Shown: in pieces, positions 37,273 to 46,489 of the stretch | Layout of the letters: every line of letters begins with the position of its first letter | How positions within the stretch are numbered: position 1 is the first letter of the stretch | Assembly: GCA_021792555.1 (NCBI GenBank) | Contig: JAJYUL010000001.1 | Location: forward strand, 155,680 to 219,679 | DNA: 64,000 nt | Source of the DNA: Pseudomonadota bacterium | Lineage (GTDB): Bacteria > Pseudomonadota > Gammaproteobacteria > Steroidobacterales > Steroidobacteraceae | Direction: 5' to 3' | The notes under the pieces: generated by a model | Databases searched by the model: none | What the model was told of the DNA's origin: nothing | Seen by the model: only the letters and a program-made list of their open reading frames with translations | Position numbers and translations under genes: made by a program

Positions 37273-37710
37273 TCAGCTCTCGAGCCAGAACGTCACCGGG
37301 CCGTCGTTGATGAGCTCGACCTGCATGTCCGCGCCGAACTCCCCGCTCGCCACCGGCGTGTGCCGGCGCTGTGCCTCGCGCACCAGGTGAGCGAACAGCT
37401 CCCGCGCCTGCTCGGGCGGGGCGGCTGCGCTGAAGCCGGCCCGGGTGCCTTTGTGCGTGTCCGCGGCCAGTGTGAACTGCGGCACCAGCAGCAGCCCCCC
37501 GCCGGCGTCCCGCAGCGAGAGGTTCATGCGGCCCGCCGTGTCCGGGAAGATCCGGTAGGCGAGCAGGCGCTCGAGCAGCCGCTCGGCCCCCGCCCGGTCA
37601 TCCCCGCGCCGCACCCCGATCAGCGCCAGCGTGCCGCGGCCGATCGTCCCGAGCGGCCGGCCCTGCGTGCTCACCTCGGCGCGGATGACCCGCTGGATCA
37701 GTCCGATCAT
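37273..37710 (-). CDS. dtd: D-aminoacyl-tRNA deacylase
   Basis: A 145-residue homodimeric enzyme that hydrolyses D-amino acids from tRNA. Conserved Gly-cisPro motif at NDGPVTFWLES (C-terminus) and the LLVPQFTLAADT motif, where the usual SQFTL is PQFTL. The N-terminus MIGLIQRVIRAEV is typical. Divergent from the cytochrome gene. Confidence 0.95.
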   Translation of the reverse strand: MIGLIQRVIRAEVSTQGRPLGTIGRGTLALIGVRRGDDRAGAERLLERLLAYRIFPDTAGRMNLSLRDAGGGLLLVPQFTLAADTHKGTRAGFSAAAPPEQARELFAHLVREAQRRHTPVASGEFGADMQVELINDGPVTFWLES

Positions 37711-37791
37711 CGGCCTCTCGCCCGGCTGGCGTCCGAGGTGGCCCGTCCGATAAGATCGGCAACTGCTTTGCGCACTTGGCCGGAGATCACC

Positions 37792-38457
37792 ATGTCGGAA
37801 CTTTGGCTGTGTTCATACGTGCGTTCGGGCCTGCGAATCGCCCTGGTGATCGCTGCGGGGGGGTTTGCGGCGCTCGCCACTCCCGCATCGGCCCAGCAGC
37901 CGCCCGCGGGCAACGCGCATCAGGGCAGAATCATCGGCTACACGTGTCTGGGCTGCCACGGCATCAAAGGATACCGTAACGCATATCCCGACTACGCCGT
38001 GCCGCGGCTGCGGGGTCAGTCGGTCACCTACCTCATCAACGCGCTGAACGAGTACCGCAACGGCCAGCGCGCCTATCCCACCATGCATCTGCAGGCGCTG
38101 TCCCTGAACGAGCAGCAGATCGCCGACGTGGCGACCTACCTCGGCGGCAAGCCCGTGACCGCCAAACCCGTCCCGCAGTCAGCCGTGCCCAAGGCGGCCC
38201 AGGTGTGCGCGTCCTGCCATGGCGCCAACGGAATCGGCGTCGCGCCGATGTACCCGACACTCGCCGGCCAGCACGAGAGCTACCTCATCCGGGTGCTGCA
38301 CGAGTATCAGACCGGCTACCGCCAGAGCCCCATCATGGATGCGATCGCCCACTCGCTCACGGATGCCGAGATCCGCACCGTGGCGGCCTACTTCAGCCAC
38401 CTCAAGCCGGGATTGCACACCGTGCCGCGGCCCTACACGCGCTGGTCGGGGCGCTGA
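37792..38457 (+). CDS. Diheme cytochrome c (c4-like)
   Basis: A 221-residue exported protein: signal peptide (about 1-34, cleavage at ASA), then two cytochrome c domains with haem motifs CLGCH (Cys52-His56) and CASCH (Cys139-His143). The length and two-domain layout match periplasmic cytochrome c4, an electron donor to terminal oxidases. ATG 37792 is chosen because a signal peptide starts there and GGAGA lies upstream; a longer frame continues upstream without support. Confidence 0.92.
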   Translation: MSELWLCSYVRSGLRIALVIAAGGFAALATPASAQQPPAGNAHQGRIIGYTCLGCHGIKGYRNAYPDYAVPRLRGQSVTYLINALNEYRNGQRAYPTMHLQALSLNEQQIADVATYLGGKPVTAKPVPQSAVPKAAQVCASCHGANGIGVAPMYPTLAGQHESYLIRVLHEYQTGYRQSPIMDAIAHSLTDAEIRTVAAYFSHLKPGLHTVPRPYTRWSGR

Positions 38458-38488
38458 TCGGCCGCTGAGCCCCACGGGCCGCAGAACA

Positions 38489-38523
38489 CGGTCCGGGAAG
38501 GGCGTCAGCCCCTTCCCGGACCG
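38489..38523 (+). terminator. Strong hairpin after the cytochrome gene
   Basis: A 14-bp perfect stem (arms 38489-38502 and 38510-38523; core GGTCCGGGAAGGG) encloses a 7-base loop about 30 bases after the cytochrome stop. No T-run, but a very stable structure. Confidence 0.65.
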
Positions 38524-38659
38524 CAACTCACCGGCCGGGGAACCGGTGTCGGCCGGGCTCGCACCGCGCCCTTGCTCATTGCACGGCACCGGGCGCTGGC
38601 CGCCAGCGCCCTCGGCCTGCCGTGATGCGCATTCCCTGCTTGAACGGACTCGGCCCGCG

Positions 38660-38688
38660 TGCCGGGGCGGCCTGCGGCCGCCCCGGCA
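38660..38688 (-). terminator. Hairpin terminator downstream of the HtrA-family protease gene
   Basis: TGCCGGGGCGGCC and its reverse complement form a 13-bp perfect stem with a 3-base loop just past the stop of the minus-strand protease gene. Confidence 0.65.
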
Positions 38689-38693
38689 GCAGG

Positions 38694-40151
38694 CTACTGC
38701 ACTTCGACCGGCACGAAGATCCGCGTGTCGCCCCGCTGGATCAGCAGCGCCACGTGGCCCTTGGACTTGGCCACCGCGGCCTGCAGCTGGCTCGGCGAGG
38801 AGACCGGCTCACCGTTGGCCGAGAGAACGATGTCGCCCGGCTGGATACCGGCATCCTCGGCCGGGCCGCTGACGCCCTGCACCAGCAGCCCGCTCTTGGT
38901 GTTGTCCTGCTGCCGCTCCTCCGGCGTCAGCGCACGCACCACCAGACCCAGCCGTCCGCCGGGGCTCTGCGCGCCGCCGGCCGCCGCCAGGGTGCCGGTG
39001 CCCATGGCCCCGAGGGTGACGGTGACATGCCGCTCGGCATGGTTGCGCCAGATCGTCAGGTCAACCTTGGTTCCGGGCAGCAGGCTCGCGACCCGCACCG
39101 GCAGATCGTTCGAGTTCTCGATCTTGTGCCCGTTGAGCGCGATGATCACGTCGCCCGCCTGGATGCCGGCGGCCTGCGCCGGGCTGCCCGGGTTGACGCT
39201 CGCCACCAGGGCGCCCTCCGGCGCGGGCAGTCCGAACGAGTCGGCCAGGCCCTGATCGACCGGCTGGATATAGACGCCGAGCTCGCCGCGGCGCACGTGT
39301 CCGGTGGCGATCAGCTGATCGGCCACGTGCATCGCCACGTTGATCGGGATCGAGAACGACAGACCCATGTAGCCGCCCGAACGGCTGTAGATCTGCGAGT
39401 TGATGCCGACCACCTGGCCCTGCATGTTGAACAGCGGTCCGCCGGAGTTGCCCGGATTGATCGGCACGTCGGTCTGGATGAACGGCACGTAGTTCGAGTG
39501 CGGCAGCATGCGGCCCTTGGCGCTCACGATGCCCGCGGTGGCAGTGTTGTCGAAGCCGAACGGCGCGCCGATCGCGAGCACCCACTGCCCGACCTCGAGC
39601 TTGCTCGAGTCGCCGATCTGCACCGTCGGCAGGTTGTTCGCCGCGATCTTGATCACCGCCACGTCCGAGACCTTGTCGATGCCGACGACCTTGCCCGGAA
39701 ACTGGCGCCGGTCACGCAGTTGCACGGTGATCTTGCTCGCGCCGGCCACCACGTGGGCATTGGTCAGGATGAGCCCATCGGGGCGGATGATGAACCCCGA
39801 GCCCTCGCCCTCGATCGGCCCCTGCTGCGGGGCCTGGAACGGGAAGTTGTGGAAGAACGGCGCGAACGGGCTGCTCGGCCCGAACGGCGTGCCCTGCATC
39901 CCCGAGCCGGAGGATTTCTCGATGACGCGGATGCTCACCACCGCGGGGCCGTACTTCTTGACCAGGGTGGAGAAGTCCGGCAGCACCACGGCCACCCCGC
40001 CCCGCGGCTCGCTCGAGGTCACGCCTGCCGGCGGGGTATTGGCGGCATCGGCGGCCCGTACGCTGTAGAGCGCGGCGAGCGGCGCGGCGCCGATCAGTGC
40101 GCCGAGCGCGGCCGCGACCAGCGGGTTTCGAATCACTTTCCTCATGGTCAT
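38694..40151 (-). CDS. degQ: Periplasmic serine protease of the HtrA/Do family (DegP/DegQ)
   Basis: A 485-residue exported trypsin-like protease with an uncleaved-anchor or signal segment (about 8-35), catalytic domain with His133 (LTNAHVVAG), Asp163 (VSDVAVIK) and Ser236 (GNSGGPLF), and two PDZ domains (about 270-360 and 385-480). Degrades or refolds damaged envelope proteins. ATG 40151 has AGAGG 5 bases upstream. Whether it is the DegP, DegQ or MucD type cannot be decided here; no rpoE or mucA genes adjoin it. Confidence 0.93.
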   Translation of the reverse strand: MTMRKVIRNPLVAAALGALIGAAPLAALYSVRAADAANTPPAGVTSSEPRGGVAVVLPDFSTLVKKYGPAVVSIRVIEKSSGSGMQGTPFGPSSPFAPFFHNFPFQAPQQGPIEGEGSGFIIRPDGLILTNAHVVAGASKITVQLRDRRQFPGKVVGIDKVSDVAVIKIAANNLPTVQIGDSSKLEVGQWVLAIGAPFGFDNTATAGIVSAKGRMLPHSNYVPFIQTDVPINPGNSGGPLFNMQGQVVGINSQIYSRSGGYMGLSFSIPINVAMHVADQLIATGHVRRGELGVYIQPVDQGLADSFGLPAPEGALVASVNPGSPAQAAGIQAGDVIIALNGHKIENSNDLPVRVASLLPGTKVDLTIWRNHAERHVTVTLGAMGTGTLAAAGGAQSPGGRLGLVVRALTPEERQQDNTKSGLLVQGVSGPAEDAGIQPGDIVLSANGEPVSSPSQLQAAVAKSKGHVALLIQRGDTRIFVPVEVQ

Positions 40152-40221
40152 ATCAGCCTCTGCGAATCCAATAGTTGATCTGCACACGAACGAATCTAGG
40201 TTGGAAGAATACGCGGGCAAT

Positions 40222-40238
40222 CTTAAGTCACCCTTAAG
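40222..40238. promoter_or_regulatory. Paired CTTAAG palindromes upstream of the HtrA-family protease
   Basis: CTTAAG-TCACC-CTTAAG places two identical 6-bp palindromes 11 bp apart, one helical turn, about 70 bases ahead of the protease start. An operator is possible; no regulator is identified. Confidence 0.25.
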
Positions 40239-40273
40239 GCGGTCCCGCCGCGGCCGCGCCCGTCGTTATCCGC

Positions 40274-41245
40274 TCATCCGGCGCGGGTGTCCAGCCAATG
40301 GACCAGGCCCTGGGTGTTCAGTTCGAGGTCCCCGGCGAGCAGCTCGGCGAGCCGCGCCTCGCCGACCGGACAGCCGTGGCGGCGCGCCAGCTCGCGCCAC
40401 AGCTGCCACATCGCCGCGCGGATCGCCTCGTGGCGGTCGGCGGCCGAGGCGCTCTGACGGGCGATGCGCTCGAGCTGGCGGACCTGCTGCTTGAGCGATT
40501 CCCCGAGGCGCGGCACGTCGGTGACGCGGCTGTAGTGCATCAGGTACATCGCTTCGGGCGCAAGCGCGAGGAGCCGGTCGATCGAGGCGCACATCTGCCC
40601 GGGGTCGAACTGGGTCGGGGTCGTGGTCGGGGTGATGAACGCGCCGGACGGGCTGTCGAGCTCCCGGTAGGAGATGCCGAACGTGTCGCCGGTGAACACG
40701 CAGCGGTGCGCAGGGTCTACGAAGACCTGATGGTGCAGCGCGTGTCCCGGCGTGTGCAGGATCTGGAACTCTCGCCCGGCGAGGCTGAGGCGCTCGCCGT
40801 CGCCGGTGATGCGCACACGCTCGGCCGCGATGGGCTCGATCGTGCCGTACAGGCGCGCGAAGCGCTCCGGCCCGTACACGGCCTGTGACCCGGCGATCAG
40901 CCGGCCCGGATCGATCATGTGCGGCGCCCCCCGGGGGTGCAGTACGCACACCGCGTTGGGCAGCAGGCGCATCAGCCGGCCCGCGCCGCCGGCGTGATCG
41001 AGGTGCACGTGGGTCAGCAGGACGTAATCGACCGCCTCTCTCGGCACGTTCAGCTCGCGCAGCGCCGCGAGCAGATAGGGCACCGAGTCGTTCGTGCCCA
41101 CATCGACGAACGCGGCCCGACCGCCGTGCTGAACGAGGTGGGCGGCGGCGTGCCCGGGATGCAGGTACTCGGTGTCGACGGCGGTGATGCCGTCGGGGTG
41201 GCGCGACAGTCTGGGAGCCGGCAGCGCCGATGCTTCATCTCTCAT
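40274..41245 (-). CDS. Metallo-beta-lactamase-fold hydrolase
   Basis: A 323-residue protein with the binuclear zinc motif THVHLDHAGG (His79, His81, Asp83, His84), later GHALHHQVF and TGDTFGISY (metal-binding Asp), and a C-terminal helical extension of about 90 residues. Resembles the broad glyoxalase II-like/lactonase group of MBL hydrolases. Substrate unknown. Start at ATG 41245 gives a sensible N-terminus; it diverges from the next gene across only 35 bases. Confidence 0.88.
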   Translation of the reverse strand: MRDEASALPAPRLSRHPDGITAVDTEYLHPGHAAAHLVQHGGRAAFVDVGTNDSVPYLLAALRELNVPREAVDYVLLTHVHLDHAGGAGRLMRLLPNAVCVLHPRGAPHMIDPGRLIAGSQAVYGPERFARLYGTIEPIAAERVRITGDGERLSLAGREFQILHTPGHALHHQVFVDPAHRCVFTGDTFGISYRELDSPSGAFITPTTTPTQFDPGQMCASIDRLLALAPEAMYLMHYSRVTDVPRLGESLKQQVRQLERIARQSASAADRHEAIRAAMWQLWRELARRHGCPVGEARLAELLAGDLELNTQGLVHWLDTRAG

Positions 41246-41280
41246 GCGGTGATGGTAGCCCGTTGCGCTAGCATAGTGAT

Positions 41281-43206
41281 ATGACATCCCCGACGATGGC
41301 CGGCCGTGCGCTCGCCGCCACGGCATTGATCGTGCTTTATCTGGCGCCGCGCCCGAGCGCCGCCGCGCCCGCCGTGAGCGGCATGCGGCCGCTCGCACCG
41401 GCGCTGGCGCGCCGCCTGGCGAGCGCCGAGCAATGGCGCGGCGCGCGGTTCCTCGGCTGGCTGCCCGGCGGGGCCATGCTGCTCGAGGCGCACACCGGGC
41501 GGCGCATCCTGCTCGAGCGCATGGCCTCCCGGACGGCCCAACCGACCGTATGGGCGCCGCTCGCCGAGGGGATCCGTCGTGCACTCGTGCCGCGCGTCGG
41601 CAACGGTGTGCTCTATCCGCAGCACGCCGCGGGCCTCACGCGGTGGCTGCTGCTCGAAGGCGCAGACCCGGCCCGGCCGTTCGCCTCCGGCCAGCGGATC
41701 GAGGGGCTTCCGGTCTGGTCCGCCCGCGGCCGCCGCGTGGCGTTTCTCGGTCCGGCCCCGGGCGGGACGCGCGAGGCGGTCTATCTCGAGAGCATCGCGC
41801 ACGGCGGGGTCCCGCGGCTCGTGGCCGGCGCGCTCACCGGCCGGTGGCGGCTGTTCGACTGGTCGCCGAACGGCCGGCGGCTGCTGCTCGCGCGCGATGA
41901 CGGACCGGACGATGAGTCCCTCTACACGCTGCGCACGGACAACGGCGTGCTCACGCGCCTGCCGCTCCCGCCGTCGCGCATCCGCTCGGCCCGTTTCGCA
42001 CCCGGCGGGGCTGCGGTCTTGGTCGTCTCCAATCACGACAGCGACTACGAGCGGCTGCTGCGCCTCGATGTCCTCTCGGGGCGCGCCCATGTCGTCTCGG
42101 CGGACGTGCCGTGGGACGTCGAAGGCTTCGCCGCCAGTCCCGACGGACGCTATCTTGCCTACACGGTCGATGAGGACGGCCAGAGCCGTCTGTACGTGCG
42201 GGACCGGCAGCTGAAACTCGATGTCGCGGTTCCCTGGCTGCGCGACGGCGTGATCGGCGGTCTGCAGTTCGATCCCGGCCATCGCCTGGCGTTCACCTAT
42301 CAGTCGAGCCGCCAGCCGCCCGGGATCTACGTGTACAACGCCGGCACCGCGCTCCTGCACCGCTGGCGCGCCGGCGCGCCCGGCCCATTGGGATCGGACG
42401 GGCCGGCGCGCGCACGACTGGTGCACTACCCGACCTGGGACCGCCTCGACGGACACTGGCGGATGCTCTCCGCCTACATCTATCTGCCGCCGGGCCCCGC
42501 TCCGGCGCCGGTGCTGATCGTGCTGCACGCGCATGCCGCGGGGCAGTTCCGGCCCCGCTGGCACCCCTTCCTGCAGTTCGTGGCCAACGATCTCGGCTAT
42601 GCGGTGATTGCGCCGAACGTGCGCGGCTCGGGCGGCTATGGCCGCAGCTTCCGCACGCTGGTCGACGGCGCGCACCGCAACGATGCGGTGCGCGACATCG
42701 GTTCACTGATGGTCTGGATCGGGATGCAGCCGGGCTTCGACGCGCATCGTATCGCGCTCATGGGACGCGGCTGGGGCGGGTGGCTCGTCGCCAACTGTCT
42801 GGCCACCTTCGACGGGCACGTGCTCGGGGCCATCGATGTCGACGGCATCGCCAGCCTCAACGACTACGTCACGCGCGCCCCGGCGCCCGACCGGGCGTTC
42901 CGCGCAGCGGAAATCGGCGACCCGCAGGACCCCTCCGTGTCGGGTTTCCTGCGGCAGATCTCCCCGCTCGGGGAGGTGGGCCGGATCCGCGCGCCCCTGC
43001 TCATCGTGCAGGGGCTCGCCGGCGATGCGGTGCGCGCCGCCGACGCGCAGCAACTGGCTTACCTGCTGCGCTTCCACAACCAGCCGGTCGAGCTGCTGAC
43101 CACCGCCGATGCGGGCCGGCGCATGCGCGCGCCGACGGCGCGCCACATGCTGCACACCGCTGCCGCGCAGTTCCTGCTGGCGCTGAAGTCCCGCCGGGCC
43201 AAGTGA
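41281..43206 (+). CDS. S9 prolyl-oligopeptidase-like protein with degenerate active site
   Basis: A 641-residue exported protein: signal peptide (about 1-28), seven-bladed-propeller-like domain (about 50-370) and C-terminal alpha/beta-hydrolase domain. The fold markers of S9 peptidases are all there (GYAVIAPNVRGSGGYGR, GDPQDPSVSGFLRQISPL, IRAPLLIVQG), but the nucleophile motif GxSxGG reads GRGWGG, with Gly497 in place of Ser. The Asp position reads QGLAGDAV (Gly581) and the His of EGHGF is Arg613. It is probably a non-catalytic binding or scaffold protein. Confidence 0.85.
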   Translation: MTSPTMAGRALAATALIVLYLAPRPSAAAPAVSGMRPLAPALARRLASAEQWRGARFLGWLPGGAMLLEAHTGRRILLERMASRTAQPTVWAPLAEGIRRALVPRVGNGVLYPQHAAGLTRWLLLEGADPARPFASGQRIEGLPVWSARGRRVAFLGPAPGGTREAVYLESIAHGGVPRLVAGALTGRWRLFDWSPNGRRLLLARDDGPDDESLYTLRTDNGVLTRLPLPPSRIRSARFAPGGAAVLVVSNHDSDYERLLRLDVLSGRAHVVSADVPWDVEGFAASPDGRYLAYTVDEDGQSRLYVRDRQLKLDVAVPWLRDGVIGGLQFDPGHRLAFTYQSSRQPPGIYVYNAGTALLHRWRAGAPGPLGSDGPARARLVHYPTWDRLDGHWRMLSAYIYLPPGPAPAPVLIVLHAHAAGQFRPRWHPFLQFVANDLGYAVIAPNVRGSGGYGRSFRTLVDGAHRNDAVRDIGSLMVWIGMQPGFDAHRIALMGRGWGGWLVANCLATFDGHVLGAIDVDGIASLNDYVTRAPAPDRAFRAAEIGDPQDPSVSGFLRQISPLGEVGRIRAPLLIVQGLAGDAVRAADAQQLAYLLRFHNQPVELLTTADAGRRMRAPTARHMLHTAAAQFLLALKSRRAK

Positions 43207-43225
43207 GCCGTGCGCGGCCGGCAGC

Positions 43226-44551
43226 TCAGGCCGGCGGCGCCGCGTCAAACGCCACGGTCACGGCAAGGCCGCGGCCGCCCTCGCCTTCGCCCAGCTCGAC
43301 GGCCGCGCCATGGGCGTCGGCGATGGCCTTGACGATGGCGAGCCCGAGCCCGCTGCCCGGCGCCTGCGCTCCGGGCTGGCGGTAGAAGCGGTCGAAGACC
43401 CGCGTGCGCTCCTCGGGAGCGATCCCGGGGCCAGTGTCGGCCACCGTCAGCAGCACCCGGTGCCCGTCGCCCTGCGCACGCGTGACCGACACGTCGACTC
43501 GGCCGCCCGATGGTGTATAGCGCACGGCGTTGTCGACCAGGTTGCGGATCAGCGTCGCGATCGCGTCGCGCTCGCCGAGGATGACCGCCGGCTGCGCATC
43601 CGCGATGCCGAGATCGATGCGGCGGGCGTCGGCGAGCGGTACCAGTTCGGCCACCACGTTGCGCGCCAGCTCATCGAGTCCGATGCGCCCGTGCGCGGGC
43701 TCGGCGCGCGGCTCCTGCCGGGCGAGCGAGAGCAGCTGCTCGACCAGCCGGATCGAGCGCTGTACGCCGGCCGAGAGCCGCTCCATGGCTTCCTCGCGCT
43801 CCCGATCCGTGCCGGCCCGCGCCAGCGCGCCGAGCTGCAGATGCAGCGCGGTGAGCGGCGTGCGCAGTTCGTGCGCGGCATCGGCCATGAATGCCCGCTC
43901 GCGCTCGAGCGCTCCGGAGAGGCGCGTGAGCAGATCGTTGAGCGCCGCGACCAGCGGCTGCACCTCATCGGGCAGCTGCGCGTTCGGCAGCGGCTCGAGC
44001 GCCGTGACCCGGCGTGCCTTGACCGAGTTCGCCAGGCGCTGCAGCGGCTCGAGCGCATGCCCGACCGCGAACCAGACCAGGATGGCGAGAATCGGCACCG
44101 CCAGCGCGAACGGCTCGAGCGTCTTCATCACCAGCTGGATCGCCTGCTGCCGGCGCACGCTCATCAGCTGCGCCACCTGGATGACCCGCGTGGGCGAGGC
44201 GATGCCGTAGACGCGCCAGCGGCCCTGACGGGTTTTGACCGTGGAGAAGCCCAGGGTCGTGGCATTCGGCAGCACGGTGTGCGGCGGCGCCCAGATCCGC
44301 CGCCCGTCGATGGTCCACACCTGCACCACGAAGCCGTACGCGGCCGCGCGCGAGGGAATCTCCAGCGGCCAGAGATACTCCACCGGCTGGTCGCGCAGCA
44401 GCAGCGCCATCTGTTCGAGGTGGTAGTCGAAGAATGCATCCGCCTGCTTCAGCGTGTTGCGGTAGACGACCAGACCGCCGATCAGCCACACCACGGCGAT
44501 GCCGCCGAGCAGCCACGCCAGCAGCCGCGCGCGCAAAGAATTGGAGGTCAT
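43226..44551 (-). CDS. Two-component sensor histidine kinase
   Basis: A 441-residue membrane kinase with two membrane helices (about 10-30 and 145-165) flanking a periplasmic sensor domain, a HAMP-like linker, HisKA with phospho-His227 in AAHELRTPLTALHLQ, and HATPase motifs NLVDNAVRYTPSGG, DTGPGIAPEE and GSGLGLAIVK. Resembles the QseC/TctE group paired with OmpR-type regulators. The signal is unknown. Its ATG overlaps the regulator stop (ATGA). Confidence 0.93.
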   Translation of the reverse strand: MTSNSLRARLLAWLLGGIAVVWLIGGLVVYRNTLKQADAFFDYHLEQMALLLRDQPVEYLWPLEIPSRAAAYGFVVQVWTIDGRRIWAPPHTVLPNATTLGFSTVKTRQGRWRVYGIASPTRVIQVAQLMSVRRQQAIQLVMKTLEPFALAVPILAILVWFAVGHALEPLQRLANSVKARRVTALEPLPNAQLPDEVQPLVAALNDLLTRLSGALERERAFMADAAHELRTPLTALHLQLGALARAGTDREREEAMERLSAGVQRSIRLVEQLLSLARQEPRAEPAHGRIGLDELARNVVAELVPLADARRIDLGIADAQPAVILGERDAIATLIRNLVDNAVRYTPSGGRVDVSVTRAQGDGHRVLLTVADTGPGIAPEERTRVFDRFYRQPGAQAPGSGLGLAIVKAIADAHGAAVELGEGEGGRGLAVTVAFDAAPPA

Positions 44552-45207
44552 GACGGCCTCACCCGGTAGCCGACGCCGCGCACGGTCAGGATGAAATCGG
44601 TCCCGAGCTTGCGGCGCAGGCTGTGCACGTGCACCTCGACGGCGTTGCTTTCGACCTCCTCGCCCCAGCCGTACAGCCGCTCCTCGATGCGCTCGCGCGA
44701 GAGGATGGTCCCGGGGCGCTCCATCAGCAGCTGCAGCAGCGCGAATTCCTTCGGGGAGAGCGCGACGTCCTGCCCGTCACGCTGCACCGTGTGCTCGGCG
44801 GGAGTGAGGATGACGCCCAGGTGCTCGATGGCCGGGGCGGTCTGGCCCGACTTGCGCCGCAGCAGCGCCCGGATGCGCGCGGAGAGCTCATCGAGGTCGA
44901 ACGGCTTGACCAGATAGTCGTCGGCGCCGGCATCCAGGCCCTGCACGCGGTCGGAGACCGCATCGCGCGCGGTGAGAATGATCACCGGCAGCGCATCGCC
45001 CCGGGCGCGCAGGTCGCTCAGCACCGGCAGGCCGGCTTTGCGGGGCAGCCCCAGGTCGAGCAGCAGCAGGTCGAAGGATTCGGTCTTGAGCACTTGCTCG
45101 GCGGTTTGTCCGTCGTGCACCCAGTCCACGGTGAACCCGTCGCGCCGCAGGCCGGCGCGGATCGCCTCGCCGATCATCGCGTCGTCTTCCACCAGCAGCA
45201 GTCTCAC
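44548..45207 (-). CDS. OmpR-family response regulator
   Basis: A 219-residue regulator: receiver domain with EDD (7-9), phospho-Asp51 in LLDLGLPRKAGL and Lys in VKPFDLDEL, then a winged-helix DNA-binding domain ending SLRRKLGTDFILTVRGVGYR. QseB/PmrA-like. Cotranscribed and translationally coupled with the kinase downstream. Targets unknown; the S9-like gene beyond the kinase converges on the pair. Confidence 0.95.
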   Translation of the reverse strand: MRLLLVEDDAMIGEAIRAGLRRDGFTVDWVHDGQTAEQVLKTESFDLLLLDLGLPRKAGLPVLSDLRARGDALPVIILTARDAVSDRVQGLDAGADDYLVKPFDLDELSARIRALLRRKSGQTAPAIEHLGVILTPAEHTVQRDGQDVALSPKEFALLQLLMERPGTILSRERIEERLYGWGEEVESNAVEVHVHSLRRKLGTDFILTVRGVGYRVRPS

Positions 45208-45302
45208 GTCAATGCCTCGCCGGGCGCGCCTGCGCGCGCAAGTTTTTCACCGCACGGCCCCGGCCTCTGCCACAATCGGGCCGGTCCGAGGCCGCCCGAC
45301 CC

Positions 45303-45980
45303 ATGAGTTCCTCCCACCCGCCGCACGGGGCGCCCGCCGCCCAGGGCACCCCCAACACGCTGATCCACGCCGCCGCCGCGCTCGGGGTGGCGTTGACGGA
45401 GCACGATGCGCTGCGGCTGCTGCAGTTGCTGGAGGAGTTGGCCCGCTGGAATCGCCGCTTCAATCTGACGGCCATCACGGATCGGGCCGACATGGTAACC
45501 CATCACCTGCTCGACAGTCTGGCCGTGCACCGCTTTCTGCACGGCGCGCGCATCGCCGATGTCGGCACGGGCGCCGGATTTCCCGGTCTGCCGCTCGCAC
45601 TCGCCAACCCCGAGCGGCGCTTCACGCTGATCGATTCCAACGGCAAGAAGATCCGCTTCGTGTCGCATGCGGCCCATGAGCTCGGGCTGGTGAACGTCGA
45701 GGCCGTCCAGGCGCGGGTCGAGTCGCTGCGCCCGGATGCCCCGTTCGACACCGTGCTGGCGCGCGCGTTCGCGGCGCTGCCGGCGCTCATCGGCGCCGTG
45801 GCGCCGCTGTGCGGCCCGCACACCCGCATCCTCGCCCTGAAGGGCAAGTGGCCGAAGGCGGAGCTCGATGCGCTGCCGCCGCTCTGGCAGGCCGAGACCA
45901 TCCCGCTCACCGTGCCCGGGCTCGACGCGGACCGCTGCCTGATCGTGCTCAGCGCCCCGCACTCTTCGGGGCACCGGTGA
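45303..45980 (+). CDS. rsmG: 16S rRNA (guanine-527-N7)-methyltransferase
   Basis: A 225-residue SAM-dependent methyltransferase (GidB) modifying G527 of 16S rRNA. Motif I is IADVGTGAGFPGLPLA; the N-terminal RWNRRFNLTAI and LDSLAVHRFL segments are typical. Its 3' end overlaps that of the convergent Lrp gene by 32 bases. It is split from parAB by a two-gene insertion relative to the usual order. Confidence 0.96.
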   Translation: MSSSHPPHGAPAAQGTPNTLIHAAAALGVALTEHDALRLLQLLEELARWNRRFNLTAITDRADMVTHHLLDSLAVHRFLHGARIADVGTGAGFPGLPLALANPERRFTLIDSNGKKIRFVSHAAHELGLVNVEAVQARVESLRPDAPFDTVLARAFAALPALIGAVAPLCGPHTRILALKGKWPKAELDALPPLWQAETIPLTVPGLDADRCLIVLSAPHSSGHR

Positions 45981-46440
45981 GCGGCAGCGTCGTGGTCTCC
46001 TTGATGACCGAGAGCGCGATGAAGGAATGCACCGACTGCACGCCCGGGAAGCGCGACAGATGGTCGAGGAAGAACGCCTCGTATGACTTGATGTCGCGGC
46101 AGGCGATGCGCAGCAGGAAGTCCGTCTCGCCCATCAGCGTGTAGCACTCGAGGATTTCCGGGTGCTGGCGCACCGCCTGCTCGAACTTCAGCAGCGCGTC
46201 GCGCCCGTGGCCGGCGAGCTTGACCTGGGAGAACACCAGCACGTTCAGGCCCACCTTTTCCCGATCGAGCAGCGCCACGCGCTTGCGGATCACGCCGGTC
46301 TCCTCCAGGCGGCTCATGCGCCGCCAGCAGGTCGAGGCGGTCATGCCGAGGCGCTCGGCGAGCTCGGCGGCCGAAAGGTCGCCATGCTCCTGGACCAGAT
46401 CCAGGATCCGCACATCACTCCGGTCGAGCTCGCTTTGCAT
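45949..46440 (-). CDS. Lrp/AsnC-family transcriptional regulator
   Basis: A 163-residue regulator: winged helix-turn-helix (LSAAELAERLGMTASTCWRRMSRLEETGVI, about 23-52) and a C-terminal RAM ligand-binding domain with CYTLMGETDFLLRI. Lrp-type proteins respond to amino acids. Divergent from an amino-acid dehydrogenase gene with a dyad between them, so it probably controls that gene. Confidence 0.93.
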   Translation of the reverse strand: MQSELDRSDVRILDLVQEHGDLSAAELAERLGMTASTCWRRMSRLEETGVIRKRVALLDREKVGLNVLVFSQVKLAGHGRDALLKFEQAVRQHPEILECYTLMGETDFLLRIACRDIKSYEAFFLDHLSRFPGVQSVHSFIALSVIKETTTLPLTGAPKSAGR

Positions 46441-46450
46441 GAAATATCTC

Positions 46451-46489
46451 GCTGGATGAACTTCCGATGGAATGAATCATTCATCCAGC
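46451..46489. promoter_or_regulatory. Dyad operator between the Lrp gene and the dehydrogenase gene
   Basis: GCTGGATGAA (46451-46460) is repeated as its exact complement TTCATCCAGC (46480-46489), and the perfect 13-bp palindrome GAATGAATCATTC (46470-46482) is nested in the right half. Directly before the Lrp start, it fits a cooperative Lrp-family operator controlling both divergent genes. Confidence 0.6.
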
